Assembly (NCBI RefSeq): GCF_003751085.1
Contig: NZ_RJJY01000001.1
Location: forward strand, 372,001 to 436,000
From: Micromonospora sp. Llam0
GTDB taxonomy: Bacteria > Actinomycetota > Actinomycetes > Mycobacteriales > Micromonosporaceae
DNA length: 64,000 nucleotides
Reading direction: 5' to 3'
The notes beneath the pieces were generated by a model, which ran no database searches, was not told where the DNA came from, and saw only the letters and a program-made list of their open reading frames with translations. The translations under genes and the position numbers were made by a program. Shown here in pieces: positions 53,590-62,986 of the stretch (its first letter is position 1; every line of letters starts with the position of its first letter).

Positions 53590-55908
53590 GTGCTGGCATA
53601 CAGCTACGATGTGCTCGGCCGAAAGACCGGTGTGTACGACGACGTCGTTTCGACCGCCACCCGTAGGGCCACCTGGACCTATGACACGGTGGGTGGGGGC
53701 AAGGGTCGGTTGCATACCGCGAACCGGTGGGTCGACGGGTCGGCCTACATTATGCGGGTTCGTGGCTACAACGAGCTGTACCAGCCGCATGGTGAGGACT
53801 ACATCGTGCCGGCCGCGGAGACGGGGCTCGCTGGGATTTACACGTTCCTGCACTCCTACAAGGTCGACGGCAGTCCGGCGTCGGACACCTACCCCGGCGG
53901 AAGTGGAACTGGTCTGGGTAACGAGAATCTGGGGTACGTGTACGATGCGGTGACCGGCCTCGTCGAGCGGCTCACGACCGCCGGCAACGACATGTATGTA
54001 CAGGAGACGACGTATACGGCGCTGGGTGAGCCGACTCTGATCCGGTACCGGCAGAACAGCACGGGGTGGGTGGAGCGGGGGTACGACTACGATGATGCGA
54101 CTCGGCGGTTGACGCAGTCGGTTACTGTCCGGGAGACGTCGCCGCAGTACGTGTCTGATGTGCGGTATAGCTATGATCCGGCTGGTAACGTCACGAGGGT
54201 TGCTGACGTGCCGGACGGTGGGACCTCGGACATTCAGTGTTTTGAGTACGACGAGTTGCGTCGTCTGGTGGAGGCATGGACGCCCGCCGCCGATGACTGC
54301 GCTGCCGCTGCGAGTACAGGGTCGTTGGGCGGGCCGGCACCATATTGGCTCTCGTGGACTTTTGACGACATCGGCAACCGGCTGACGGAAGTGTCGCACG
54401 CCGGTGGTGGTGACACGACTCGGACATATTCGTATCCCGCCCCTGGTGGCGTGCGTCCGCACGCGTTGCAGTCGGTCACCTCATCGGGTCCGGGCGGGAG
54501 TAGCGTCAGTTCGTACGGCTACGATGATGTCGGCAACACGGTGTCTCGGCCTAGTCCTACCTCTGGGACTCAGAGTCTTGACTGGGACACCGAAGGCCGC
54601 TTGGCGGAGTTGGTTGACGGCAGCGAACAGCATGAGTTCGTGTACGGCGCCGACGGTGATCGGATCATCCGGCGTGATGGGTCCGGGAAGACTTTGTATC
54701 TGCCCGGAATGGAGATCCGGTACACGACTTCAACGGGAGCGAAGTCGGCAACCCGCTACTACAGTTACGTCGATGGCGTTTTCGCGATGCGTGATGCCTT
54801 TGGTCTCAAGTGGCTGGTTACCGATCACCAGTCGACGCAGTCGATTTCCATTTCCCCGACCGGTGGTCAAGCCGTTACGCATCGCCGCCAGACGCCGTAT
54901 GGCGTGCCTCGTGGCAGTGTGTCGGGTTGGCCGAACCTGAAGGGCTTCGTCGGTGGGGACATCGATCCGACCGGCTTGACGCATATCGGTGCACGAGAGT
55001 ATGAGCCGGAAAACGGCCGGTTCATCTCTGTCGATCCGATCATGGATCTGACTGACCCGCAGCAAATGCACGGGTATTCCTACTCGAACGGTAATCCCAT
55101 CACCTGGTCGGATCCAAGCGGTTTACGTGTCTGTGGTGATCTTGGCTGCAATCAGCTAGCGACGCCAAATGCGGGCGGTGGCTACACCATTGATGGCGAT
55201 CCAAGAGATGAAACCTGCTACAGCGGCTGCGGTGCCCATGACTCTTCCAGTGCAGCTGATCAGCAACCCAAGGTGCCGACGCGGTATGCTGATTCGTGCA
55301 TGACTGTTAAACAGTGTGAGAAGCGTGCAGATCTAGGGTCTAGGGATCCGTGTGTGCGGGATCGGAACGGAAATCTTTGCTCGGCACTCCAGTTGACGTT
55401 GAGTGAGATTCAGACAAACTCTGCCAGTGCGGATGTCCAGCAAATCAGCTGGTGGATGGGGGAGGGCTGCAACCTTCTCCATCGGCTGTTCGATTTGTGT
55501 GGCAATACCTCTAGTGCACTGCAGGCACTAGAGCTTTGGTATCGGCTGGTGCGCGCCGGGGCCGAATGGGACCATAAGGCGGAGATTCGGGAAATGTGGG
55601 CTCCGAGTGAGTACGCCCAAGATGTTGGAACGGGCGCGATGTTCTATCTAGATATATTTTCGAACGTTCATTATGGATATGTTGGCCGTATGGCATCTAT
55701 TGATACTGATCTACTTTTGTCTGTCAACAATCTGCCCACTAATCCTTGGACTGGGAGATCTGATCAGTCTGACCTGATATCTATGCAGATTGGTATAGAC
55801 CTTTTTGATAGTCATGATCCGTCCGAGCTGAGCACACTCGTTATCTACGATGCGATCATGGCACGACGAGAAGATTATCTACGTGCCGGTGATGGTACGA
55901 TGAGGTAA
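53590..55908 (+). pseudogene. RHS protein, 3' part, with a type-44-like toxin tip
   Basis: The continuation of the interrupted RHS gene: more YD repeats, then the RHS core end (THIGAREYEPENGRFISVDPIMD...GYSYSNGNPITWSDPSGLR). After this the sequence changes to a variable C-terminal tip of about 260 residues that is less GC-rich. Its last third contains AEWDHKAEIREMW, DIFSNVHYGYVGR and SDLISMQIGIDLFD, matching my recollection of the polymorphic toxin type 44 family (His/Asp-rich, predicted nuclease). A free start here is possible only by internal initiation, so the toxin is probably not delivered. Confidence 0.85.
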
Positions 55909-55926
55909 GGGAATCTGGGGTGCAAT

Positions 55927-56514
55927 ATGAATGTCAAGTTAACTTCTGGTCGATTTGTGGGCTGGCGTGGGAGGTTGTTGCTGTTATCTCTAGTCGTGCT
56001 TGCAGTTGTGACTGCTGGGGTCTTGGAACTCTTTGTCTCCGTGGGGCCTGTTGATGCACCCAAGCTAACCGTTTCGCCTGTAACGTTGCCGGGCCTGAAA
56101 AAACTTCACTGGGAGGTTGCTACCGAAGGTGTTGGTAGCTCATCTTTCGTGTCTGTGTGGCAGGCCAGTGGTGTCGATGAGGGGGGGCAGTATTATCTTC
56201 AAGAAGTGGAGCGATACCCTAGCTCGATTGTTGCAAGATGGTATTATTGGTCATCAATTAGGATTAACTTCGAATCTGATTTTCCGAACAAGGTAATAGG
56301 TGTGTCTGCGCTGCGTGACCTGGGTGCAGACTCGTTCGATCTGTTTTGCGTGGACATTGATTCGACGCATGCATCTTCAGGACAATGTGCGATCTGGGCT
56401 TATTGGGCGCGATACGGGGAATTTATTGTGTATATTAATATTACGGGAAGTGATCTTAATGTTAATGGATTCCTTGACATTGTGGTAAGTGCTGATAAGA
56501 GACTTGGGATTTGA
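55927..56514 (+). CDS. Candidate immunity protein for the RHS toxin
   Basis: A 195-residue protein starting 18 bp after the RHS stop, with a single N-terminal membrane segment (RLLLLSLVVLAVVTAGVLELFV) and an exported mature part (YYLQEVERYPSSIVARWYYWSSIRINFESD). The gene is much AT-richer than the chromosome, like the toxin tip, so the two were probably acquired together. Position immediately downstream of a polymorphic toxin is the main evidence for an immunity role; the family is not recognised. Confidence 0.65.
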   Translation: MNVKLTSGRFVGWRGRLLLLSLVVLAVVTAGVLELFVSVGPVDAPKLTVSPVTLPGLKKLHWEVATEGVGSSSFVSVWQASGVDEGGQYYLQEVERYPSSIVARWYYWSSIRINFESDFPNKVIGVSALRDLGADSFDLFCVDIDSTHASSGQCAIWAYWARYGEFIVYINITGSDLNVNGFLDIVVSADKRLGI

Positions 56515-57167
56515 AGAGTCGGCGAATTCACGTCCGGTCGGGGTGATGCTGTAGTCGGGTCACCCGGAGTTGGTTGCGGGACTGCCCCTGTGCCCAATGT
56601 TGTGTAGCCTAAGTTTATATTGGTGGGGCTGGGCCCGGTGGATCTGGAAGCTGGTGGCGGATGCAGACCGTTTCGCCGGGCTTCTTGACCCGGTGCGGGT
56701 TGCGGCGGGCGCGTTTGACCGGGCGGGGCAGGTGCATTCGCGTCGGGTGGGGATCAGGAGAGCGGCGATCTGGGCAAGGTGGGTCGGTAGCTGGTCAGAC
56801 CAGTCTTGACTGGATGCCGTGAGGGTGAGCGAAGCTGCTTGCATTACGTCTCTGCCTGCGTCCCCGCGCGGAACGGACCGCCCCGTCCGGGCTTGCCAAC
56901 AGGTGCGGCGACGGTGGGCTCGGTGCAACTGTCAGCAGAGGCGCTCCGAGTCGATCCCGCCGGAGCCGATCGTCGCTGCTAAACGGTGTGAGCTACCCGG
57001 CCGTTACTCCTTGCATCATCAGGAGGATCCCGGGCCGGTCAGGGCACGGTGGGCGGGTACGCAGAGTAGGGTCAGCCGCGTGAGCGCGAAGACGTGAACC
57101 GCGTACCGCCGGGCTCCCCCGACCATGCCCGGCGGGCGCGTGCAGGCCGCGAACGAAAGGCACCCCT
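56515..57167. other. 653-bp region without an intact gene
   Basis: It lies between the candidate immunity gene and ddl and holds the frameshifted transposase remnant at about 56640-56815. The last ~100 bp are GC-rich and should hold the ddl promoter. I see no RNA gene or strong terminator. Confidence 0.6.
56640..56815 (-). pseudogene. Transposase C-terminal remnant (frameshifted)
   Basis: On the minus strand one frame reads THLAQIAALLIPTR and an overlapping frame continues PRPVKRARRNPHRVKKPGE. The KRARRNxxRVKKPG pattern is typical of the C-terminal end of some IS4-like transposases. Two frames are needed and both ends are missing, so it is a decayed fragment. Identification rests on this short motif. 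Confidence 0.4.
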
Positions 57168-58271
57168 GTGACCAGCCCAGCCAAGACCCGCGTCGCCATC
57201 GTCTTCGGCGGCCGCAGCACCGAGCACGCGATCTCCTGCGTCAGCGCCGGCAGCATCCTGGCCGCCCTGGACACCGACGAGTACGAGATCGTCCCGGTCG
57301 GTATCACCCGCGCCGGGCGGTGGGTGCTCACCACCGGCGACGGCAGCCAGCTGGCCATCACCGACCGGCAACTGCCGGAAATCACCGACCGGTCCGGCTC
57401 GGCCGTGGTGCTGCCCGCCGACCCGACCGGCAACGGGATCATGGTGCTGGACCCGGCGGACGGCCCGGCCGCCGCCCTGGCCGGCGTCGACGTCGTCTTC
57501 CCGGCGCTGCACGGCGCGTACGGCGAGGACGGCACCATCCAGGGGCTGCTGGAGATGGCCGGAATCCCGTACGTCGGGGCCGGGGTGTTCGCCTCGGCCG
57601 CCGCGATGGACAAGGAGTTTACCAAGAAGCTGGCCACCGTCGAGGGCATCCCGACCGGCCCGTACGCGGTGCTGCGCCCCGGGGTGAGCCTCAGCGACGC
57701 CGACAAGGAGCGCCTCGGCCTGCCGGTGTTCGTCAAGCCGTCGCGCGCCGGTTCGTCGTACGGCATCACCAAGGTCTCCGACTGGGCCGACCTGGACGCG
57801 GCCGTCGCCACCGCCCGGGAGATCGACCCGAAGGTGCTGGTCGAGGCGGCGATCGTCGGCCGTGAGGTCGAGTGCGGGGTGATCGAGGGCGAGGCCGGCG
57901 GCGGCCCCGAGGCGTCCCTGCTGGCCGAGGTCCGGGTGGTCACCGACCACGAGTTCTACGACTTCGAGGCCAAGTATCTCGACAACTCCTGCGAGTACGA
58001 CATCCCGGCCGGGTTGTCGGAGCAGGTGACCCGGCAGGTGCAGGACTACGCCTGCCGCACGTTCACCGCGCTGGACTGCGCCGGGCTGGCCCGGGTCGAC
58101 TTCTTCGTCACCGACGACGACCAGATCTACCTGAACGAGATCAACACGATGCCCGGGTTCACCCCGACGTCGATGTTCCCGCGGATGTGGGCGGCCGCCG
58201 GTTTGGAGTACCCGAAGCTGGTGGACCGGCTGATCCGTACCGCCCTCAGCCGGGGCACCGGGCTGCGCTGA
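57168..58271 (+). CDS. ddl: D-alanine--D-alanine ligase
   Basis: A 367-residue ATP-grasp ligase making D-Ala-D-Ala for peptidoglycan. Motifs: [75 protein letters not shown] and the C-terminal [21 protein letters not shown]. In the Dpn/vancomycin-type distinction, the VLHG...YGEDG region is the ordinary ligase form. GTG 57168 has GAAAGG 7 nt upstream. Confidence 0.96.
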   Translation: MTSPAKTRVAIVFGGRSTEHAISCVSAGSILAALDTDEYEIVPVGITRAGRWVLTTGDGSQLAITDRQLPEITDRSGSAVVLPADPTGNGIMVLDPADGPAAALAGVDVVFPALHGAYGEDGTIQGLLEMAGIPYVGAGVFASAAAMDKEFTKKLATVEGIPTGPYAVLRPGVSLSDADKERLGLPVFVKPSRAGSSYGITKVSDWADLDAAVATAREIDPKVLVEAAIVGREVECGVIEGEAGGGPEASLLAEVRVVTDHEFYDFEAKYLDNSCEYDIPAGLSEQVTRQVQDYACRTFTALDCAGLARVDFFVTDDDQIYLNEINTMPGFTPTSMFPRMWAAAGLEYPKLVDRLIRTALSRGTGLR

Positions 58272-58335
58272 CCGACCGCCGGGACCCCAGACCGGACCCG
58301 ACCAGACCGGACCAGAGCGGGGACCGGACCCAGAG

Positions 58336-58935
58336 TCAGGCGCGGCAGCCGCGCGGGGCGGCGTCCGCGTCGCTGGGCACCGTCTCGATCAGCGGGTCGG
58401 CGAACGCGGTCACCCACTGGCCCGGTTCGTCGTAGGAGCCGGGCACGCTCACCCGCACCGGGATCTCCCGGTCGACGGTGGTCCAGACGGTGGCGTCGGC
58501 CTGCTCGGCGGCGTGCCAGCAGACCCCGTCCAGCGCGTACACCAGGTCGGTCGGTGGGAACTGCGCCGCCGGCACCCCGCAGGCGACGGTGATCGGCGGT
58601 TCGCCGTACGCCGCGTTCTGCTCGGCGCCGTCGGTGACCCGCCGCTGCGGCAGATCGCGCAGCGTACCCGGCAGTTGGGAGATCAGCGCCCGGCAGACGA
58701 TCTCGGCGCGTTCGTCCAACGTCGCGGCGGCGATCTGCACCGGCGTGGTCGGCGCCGGCGCGACAGCGGCGGACGCCGACGTCGACGGGTCCGCCGCGGC
58801 CCCCGGGTCGTCGTCGGACCCGGTCGGGGCGAGCCGGCTGAACGCGGCGAGCGCCACGATCACGGTCAACGGCAACGCCACCACGGTCGCCCAGATCGCC
58901 GCCTGCCGGGTGGTCCGGTCCGGCCCACCTGTCAC
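58336..58935 (-). CDS. DUF3515 domain-containing membrane protein
   Basis: A 199-residue protein with one N-terminal membrane segment (IWATVVALPLTVIVALAAFSRLA) and an exported domain (CRALISQLPGTLRDLPQRRV; ITVACGVP; VCWHAAEQADATVWTTVDREIPVRVSVP) that is the DUF3515 signature. This family sits between ddl and thiL in most Actinobacteria. Function unknown. GTG 58935 overlaps the stop of the Lrp-type gene (GTGA). Confidence 0.9.
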   Translation of the reverse strand: MTGGPDRTTRQAAIWATVVALPLTVIVALAAFSRLAPTGSDDDPGAAADPSTSASAAVAPAPTTPVQIAAATLDERAEIVCRALISQLPGTLRDLPQRRVTDGAEQNAAYGEPPITVACGVPAAQFPPTDLVYALDGVCWHAAEQADATVWTTVDREIPVRVSVPGSYDEPGQWVTAFADPLIETVPSDADAAPRGCRA

Positions 58936-59165
58936 AGTCGTACCACCGAACACGTCAGGGTCCGGGTGATGCCCGGCACCATCTGGACCCGGCTGACTAT
59001 CATCGTCCCGAGTTCGTCCACGGTGTGCGCCTCGGTGAGCACGACCACGTCGTACGGCCCGGTCACCGCGTCCACCCGGACCACGCCGGAGATGTCCGCG
59101 ATCGCGTCGGCGACGTCGCGTGCCTTTCCGACTTCGGTCTGGATGAGGATGTATGCCTGGACCAC
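58932..59165 (-). CDS. Lrp/AsnC ligand-binding (RAM) domain protein
   Basis: A 77-residue stand-alone RAM domain: VQAYILIQTEVGKARDVADAIADISGVVRVDAVTGPYDVVVLTEA is characteristic of the short Lrp-like proteins encoded beside thiL. It has no HTH, so it probably binds a small ligand or partners with another regulator. GTG 59165 is the family-typical start. Confidence 0.92.
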   Translation of the reverse strand: MVQAYILIQTEVGKARDVADAIADISGVVRVDAVTGPYDVVVLTEAHTVDELGTMIVSRVQMVPGITRTLTCSVVRL

Positions 59166-59277
59166 GACCCGACTCCTATCCGCCGCCCGGGAGCGGCTCG
59201 AACGTGAAACTACCGTACGGAGCAGGCCGGATTCATGACGGTGCCCGAGTGGAGACGACAATGATCGAGGTGGACCG

Positions 59278-60216
59278 GTGAATGTGGCACAGGCCGGTGA
59301 ATTCGGGCTCATCTCCCGGGTCACCGCGCGGCTGCACCCGGGGGCCGCCACCCTGCTCGGCCCCGGCGACGACGCGGCCGTGGTGGCCGCCTCGGACGGC
59401 CGGGTGGTCGCCTCCACCGACGTGCTCGTCGAGGGCCGGCACTTCCGGCGGGACTGGTCCAGCGCCGTCGACGTCGGGCACCGCGCGGCCGCCGCGAACC
59501 TCGCCGACATCGTGGCGATGGGGGCGGTGCCGACCGCGTTGCTGGTGGCGCTCTGCGCCCCGCCCGAGACCGACGCCGGCTGGGCCGAGGACCTGGCGGT
59601 CGGCCTGTCCGACGAGGCGGCCAAGGTCGGCGCGAGCGTGGTCGGCGGCGACATGTCGGCCAGCCCGACCCTGACCATCGCGGTGACCGCCCTCGGCGAC
59701 CTGCACGGCGCCGCCCCGGTGCTGCGCAGCGGAGCGCACGCCGGTGACGTGCTGGCCATCGCGGGCCGGCTCGGCTACGCCGCCGCCGGCTACACGGTGC
59801 TGTCCCGCGGCTTCCGGTCACCGAAGCTGCTCGTGGAGGCGTACCGACGCCCCGAGGTGCCGTACGCCGCCGGCCCGGCCGCCGCGAACGTCGGCGCCAG
59901 CGCCATGATCGACATCTCGGACGGGCTGATCGCCGACCTGGGTCACGTCGCCACCGCCAGCCGGGTCGGTATCGACCTGCGCCGGGCCGCCTTCGAGGTG
60001 CCGCCGCAGATGCGCGACACCGCCAACGCGCTCGGCGTCGACCCGTACCAGTGGATCTTCGGCGGTGGTGACGACCACGCCCTGGCCGCGACGTTCCCCG
60101 AGGATCTGCCGCTACCGAAGGGCTGGCGGCGGGTCGGCCACGTGGTCAAGGGCGCCGGGGTCACCGTCGACGGCCAGCCCTACCAGGGCGTCGCCGGCTG
60201 GGAACACTTCCAGTGA
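59278..60216 (+). CDS. thiL: Thiamine-monophosphate kinase
   Basis: A 312-residue kinase converting thiamine monophosphate to thiamine diphosphate. Motifs: GEFGLISRVTARL, GPGDDAAVVAASDGRVVASTDVLVEGRHFRRDW, ANLADIVAMGAVPTALLVAL, VGGDMSAS and MIDISDGLIADLGHVA, with GGGDDHALAATFP near the end. GTG 59278 is the likely start. Divergent from the Lrp-type gene. Confidence 0.95.
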   Translation: MNVAQAGEFGLISRVTARLHPGAATLLGPGDDAAVVAASDGRVVASTDVLVEGRHFRRDWSSAVDVGHRAAAANLADIVAMGAVPTALLVALCAPPETDAGWAEDLAVGLSDEAAKVGASVVGGDMSASPTLTIAVTALGDLHGAAPVLRSGAHAGDVLAIAGRLGYAAAGYTVLSRGFRSPKLLVEAYRRPEVPYAAGPAAANVGASAMIDISDGLIADLGHVATASRVGIDLRRAAFEVPPQMRDTANALGVDPYQWIFGGGDDHALAATFPEDLPLPKGWRRVGHVVKGAGVTVDGQPYQGVAGWEHFQ

Positions 60217-60224
60217 GGCCGCGC

Positions 60225-60254
60225 CGGTCACCGCTGAGCCACCGCCGGTGACCG
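60225..60254 (+). other. Hairpin between thiL and the GNAT gene
   Basis: CGGTCACCG (60225-60233) pairs with CGGTGACCG (60246-60254) around a 12-nt loop, no T-tract; possibly a weak terminator of thiL. Confidence 0.3.
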
Positions 60255-60270
60255 CACTACGCTTTACCGC

Positions 60271-60765
60271 GTGACTGATCTGCTTCAGGCCGGCGTCGAG
60301 ATCCGCCGGGTCCGCTACACCGACGCGGTGGCGCAACGCCTGGTGGCCGCCGCCATGGCCGATCTGGGTGCCCGCTACGGCGGCACCGGCGACGACACCC
60401 CGGTCGACCCGGCCCACTTCGACCCGCCCGGCGGTGCCTTCCTGATCGCCCACCTGGACGGGGCGCCGGCCGGCTGCGCCGGCTGGCGCAGCCACGGCAC
60501 CTCCGGCGAGGACGCCGAGCTGAAGCGGATGTACGTCGCCGACGCCGCCCGCGGGCGCGGGGTGGCCCGCGCGCTGCTCGCCGCCGTCGAACGCTCCGCC
60601 GCCGGCCAGGGCCGCCGCCGGGTCATCCTGGAGTGCGGCGACAAGCAGCCCGAGGCGATCGCGCTCTACAGCAGCAGCGGGTACGCCCGGATCCCGAACT
60701 TCGGCTACTACCGGGACTCGCCGGGCTGCCTGTCCTTCGGCCGGGTGCTCAGCGCCGACTGGTGA
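60271..60765 (+). CDS. GNAT-family N-acetyltransferase
   Basis: A 164-residue acetyltransferase. The acetyl-CoA-binding motif A is AELKRMYVADAARGRGVARALLAAVE (about residues 87-112), preceded by FLIAHLDGAPAGCAGWR and followed by CGDKQPEAIALYSSSGYARIPNFGYY. The substrate is not predictable. It is part of the conserved thiL-rpmB neighbourhood. Confidence 0.93.
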   Translation: MTDLLQAGVEIRRVRYTDAVAQRLVAAAMADLGARYGGTGDDTPVDPAHFDPPGGAFLIAHLDGAPAGCAGWRSHGTSGEDAELKRMYVADAARGRGVARALLAAVERSAAGQGRRRVILECGDKQPEAIALYSSSGYARIPNFGYYRDSPGCLSFGRVLSADW

Positions 60766-60801
60766 CGGGCGCTCACCGCCCGACTGGTGACCGTACGCAG
60801 T

Positions 60802-60833
60802 CAGCCGCCGGACCCGATCGGGTCCGGCGGCTG
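60802..60833. terminator. Bidirectional terminator between the GNAT gene and rpmB
   Basis: CAGCCGCCGGACCC (60802-60815) pairs perfectly over 14 bp with GGGTCCGGCGGCTG (60820-60833) around a GATC loop, between two convergent genes. Confidence 0.8.
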
Positions 60834-60862
60834 CTGAAACGTCGAGGTCGTGGGCGGCGCGG

Positions 60863-61057
60863 TCAGGCGCCCCGGACCACCTTGCCGGCCTTGAGGCAGG
60901 AGGTGCAGGCGTTCACCTTGCGGGTGTTGCCGCCACCGGCCGGGGTGCGAACGGTCTGGATGTTCGGGTTCCAACGGCGGTTGGTCTTCTTCTTCGACCA
61001 CGGCACGTTGTGACCGAAGCCCGGCCCTTTGCCACAGACGTCGCACACGCTAGCCAC
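60863..61057 (-). CDS. rpmB: 50S ribosomal protein L28
   Basis: A 64-residue L28 with the zinc-ribbon form typical of one actinobacterial paralogue: CDVCG near the N-terminus and CTSCLKAGKVVRGA at the end, with RRWNPNIQTVRTP between. Both CxxC pairs are intact, so this is the zinc-binding (C+) type rather than a zinc-independent paralogue. Convergent with the GNAT gene and divergent from the DAK2 gene. Confidence 0.96.
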   Translation of the reverse strand: MASVCDVCGKGPGFGHNVPWSKKKTNRRWNPNIQTVRTPAGGGNTRKVNACTSCLKAGKVVRGA

Positions 61058-61254
61058 GGGATACTCCTGGGGATTTGTCGTTCATCAGGTCGCCGGTCGC
61101 CGGGACACACCACGCCCAGACAACCTGGCCAGGCTACCCGATCGACCACCCGGGCGGCCAATCGCCCTGCCCCGACCGGTCCGCTGCCGGCGGCCCGGCC
61201 GCACCCGGGTCGTCTTCACGGCGGCTGTCGGCGTGCGCCAGTAGGCTCATCGCC

Positions 61255-62964
61255 GTGCTGGACACCCTTGACGCCGCCGCCGTGCGCCGGTGGTGTTCGG
61301 GTGCGCTGGCCGCGCTGCGTCGCCACCAGGGCGAGATCGACGCGCTCAACGTCTACCCGGTGCCGGACGGCGACACCGGCACCAACCTGGTCCTCACCCT
61401 CACCTCGGCCCAGCATGCCCTGGCGCTCGACCTGGACAACTCCTCCGAGGGGGAGCAGACCTCGCATGGGCGGGTGCTGCGGCTGATGGCCCGGGGCGCG
61501 CTGCTCGGTGCCCGGGGCAACTCCGGGGTGATCGTCTCGCAGATCCTGCGTGCGCTGGCCGACGCGCTCACCGACATCGCCGTGGTGCGCGGCCGGGCCC
61601 TCGCGTCGGCGTTGACCGCCGCCACCGACGCGGCGTACGCGGCGGTCGCCCGCCCGGTCGAGGGGACGGTGCTGACCGTGGTCGCCGCCGCCGCGCGGGC
61701 CGCCGACCGGACCGGCTCCGACGACCTCGCGACCGTGGTACGGGCCGCCGCCTCGGCCGCCCGCGACGCCCTCGCCGCGACCCCCGGCCAGCTGCCGGTG
61801 CTGGCCCGCGCCGGGGTGGTCGACGCCGGTGGTCGCGGCCTGTGCCTGCTGCTCGACGCGCTGGCCGCCGTGGTCGGCACCCCGGTCACCGACAGCACCG
61901 ACCGCACCGGCGATCCTGCGGCCGACACCGGCGATCCCGCCTACCGGGTACCCGGTGACCCCGGCGGTGCCGGGCCCGCCGCCGACCCCCACAGTGGGGC
62001 CGGCTCCGAGGGGTACGCCTACGAGGTGCAGTTCCTGCTCGAAGCGCCGGCCGGGGCGGTCGACCGGATGCGGGCCGCACTCGCCGAGATCGGCGACTCG
62101 CTGGTCGTCGTCGGCTCCGACGCAGGAGGCGATGACGACGGGGGCTCCGACGCAGGGGACGGCGACGGGGACGATGACGACAGGGACGATCCGGTGTGGA
62201 ACGTGCACGTGCACGTCGACGACATCGGCGCCGCCATCGAGGCCGGCATCGCCGCTGGTCGCCCGTACCAGATCTCGGTCACCCGGTTCGCCGACCAGCC
62301 GGCGCCGCCGCTCGCCGGCCGGGCCGCCGTGGTGGTCGCCGCCGGCACCGGCCTCGCCGCCCTGTTCACCGGTGAGGGTGCCGGCGTGGTCGGCGGCTCC
62401 CCGTCCACCGCCGAGCTGCTCGACGCCATCCGCCGCACCGGCGCCGCCGAAGTGGTGGTGCTGCCCAACGACCCGGACACCCAGGCCGTCGCCGGCCTCG
62501 CCGCCCGGGAGGCCGAGGCCGGCGGCGTCACCGTCGCCGTCGTGCCGACCCGGTCACCGGTGCAGGCCCTCGCCGCGCTCGCCGTCCGCGACCCGCGACG
62601 CCGCTTCGACGACGACGTGATCGCGATGGCCGAGGCGGCCGGAGCCTGCCGGTACGCCGAGGTCTGCCACGCCGCCCGGGAAGCGCTCACCGTCGCCGGC
62701 CGCTGCCGCCCCGGCGACGTGCTCGCCCTGGTCGAGGGGGAGGTGCTGCTGATCGGCACCGACCTGGCCGGCACCTGCCGCAACCTGCTGGACCAGCTGC
62801 TCGGCGGCGGCGGTGAACTGGTCACCCTGATCGTCGGCCAGCAGGCACCGGACGGACTGGGCGAAGCGGTGGCGGCGCACGTCGCCCGCTGCTGGCCGTT
62901 CGTCGAGGTGCACACCTTCGTCGGCGGGCAGCCGCACTACCCGCTGCTGGTAGGGATCGAATGA
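61255..62964 (+). CDS. DAK2 domain-containing protein (fatty acid kinase-like)
   Basis: A 569-residue YloV/FakA-like protein. The N-terminal DAK2 domain has LNVYPVPDGDTGTNLVLTL, RGALLGARGNSGVIVSQILR and RPVEGTVLTVVAAAA; the C-terminal DegV-like half ends FVEVHTFVGGQPHYPLLVGIE. FakA homologues phosphorylate fatty acids bound to FakB. An acidic insert of GDDDGGSDAGDGDGDDDDRD (about residues 290-310) is unusual. GTG 61255 is the start in the family's usual position. recG follows. Confidence 0.92.
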   Translation: MLDTLDAAAVRRWCSGALAALRRHQGEIDALNVYPVPDGDTGTNLVLTLTSAQHALALDLDNSSEGEQTSHGRVLRLMARGALLGARGNSGVIVSQILRALADALTDIAVVRGRALASALTAATDAAYAAVARPVEGTVLTVVAAAARAADRTGSDDLATVVRAAASAARDALAATPGQLPVLARAGVVDAGGRGLCLLLDALAAVVGTPVTDSTDRTGDPAADTGDPAYRVPGDPGGAGPAADPHSGAGSEGYAYEVQFLLEAPAGAVDRMRAALAEIGDSLVVVGSDAGGDDDGGSDAGDGDGDDDDRDDPVWNVHVHVDDIGAAIEAGIAAGRPYQISVTRFADQPAPPLAGRAAVVVAAGTGLAALFTGEGAGVVGGSPSTAELLDAIRRTGAAEVVVLPNDPDTQAVAGLAAREAEAGGVTVAVVPTRSPVQALAALAVRDPRRRFDDDVIAMAEAAGACRYAEVCHAAREALTVAGRCRPGDVLALVEGEVLLIGTDLAGTCRNLLDQLLGGGGELVTLIVGQQAPDGLGEAVAAHVARCWPFVEVHTFVGGQPHYPLLVGIE

Positions 62965-62986
62965 CGCAGCCGTTGTTGGAGGCCGG

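Noticed and set aside
56570..56809. 79-codon plus-strand frame after the candidate immunity gene
   Set aside because: No ribosome-binding site or recognisable motif; the minus strand shows a transposase-like fragment instead.
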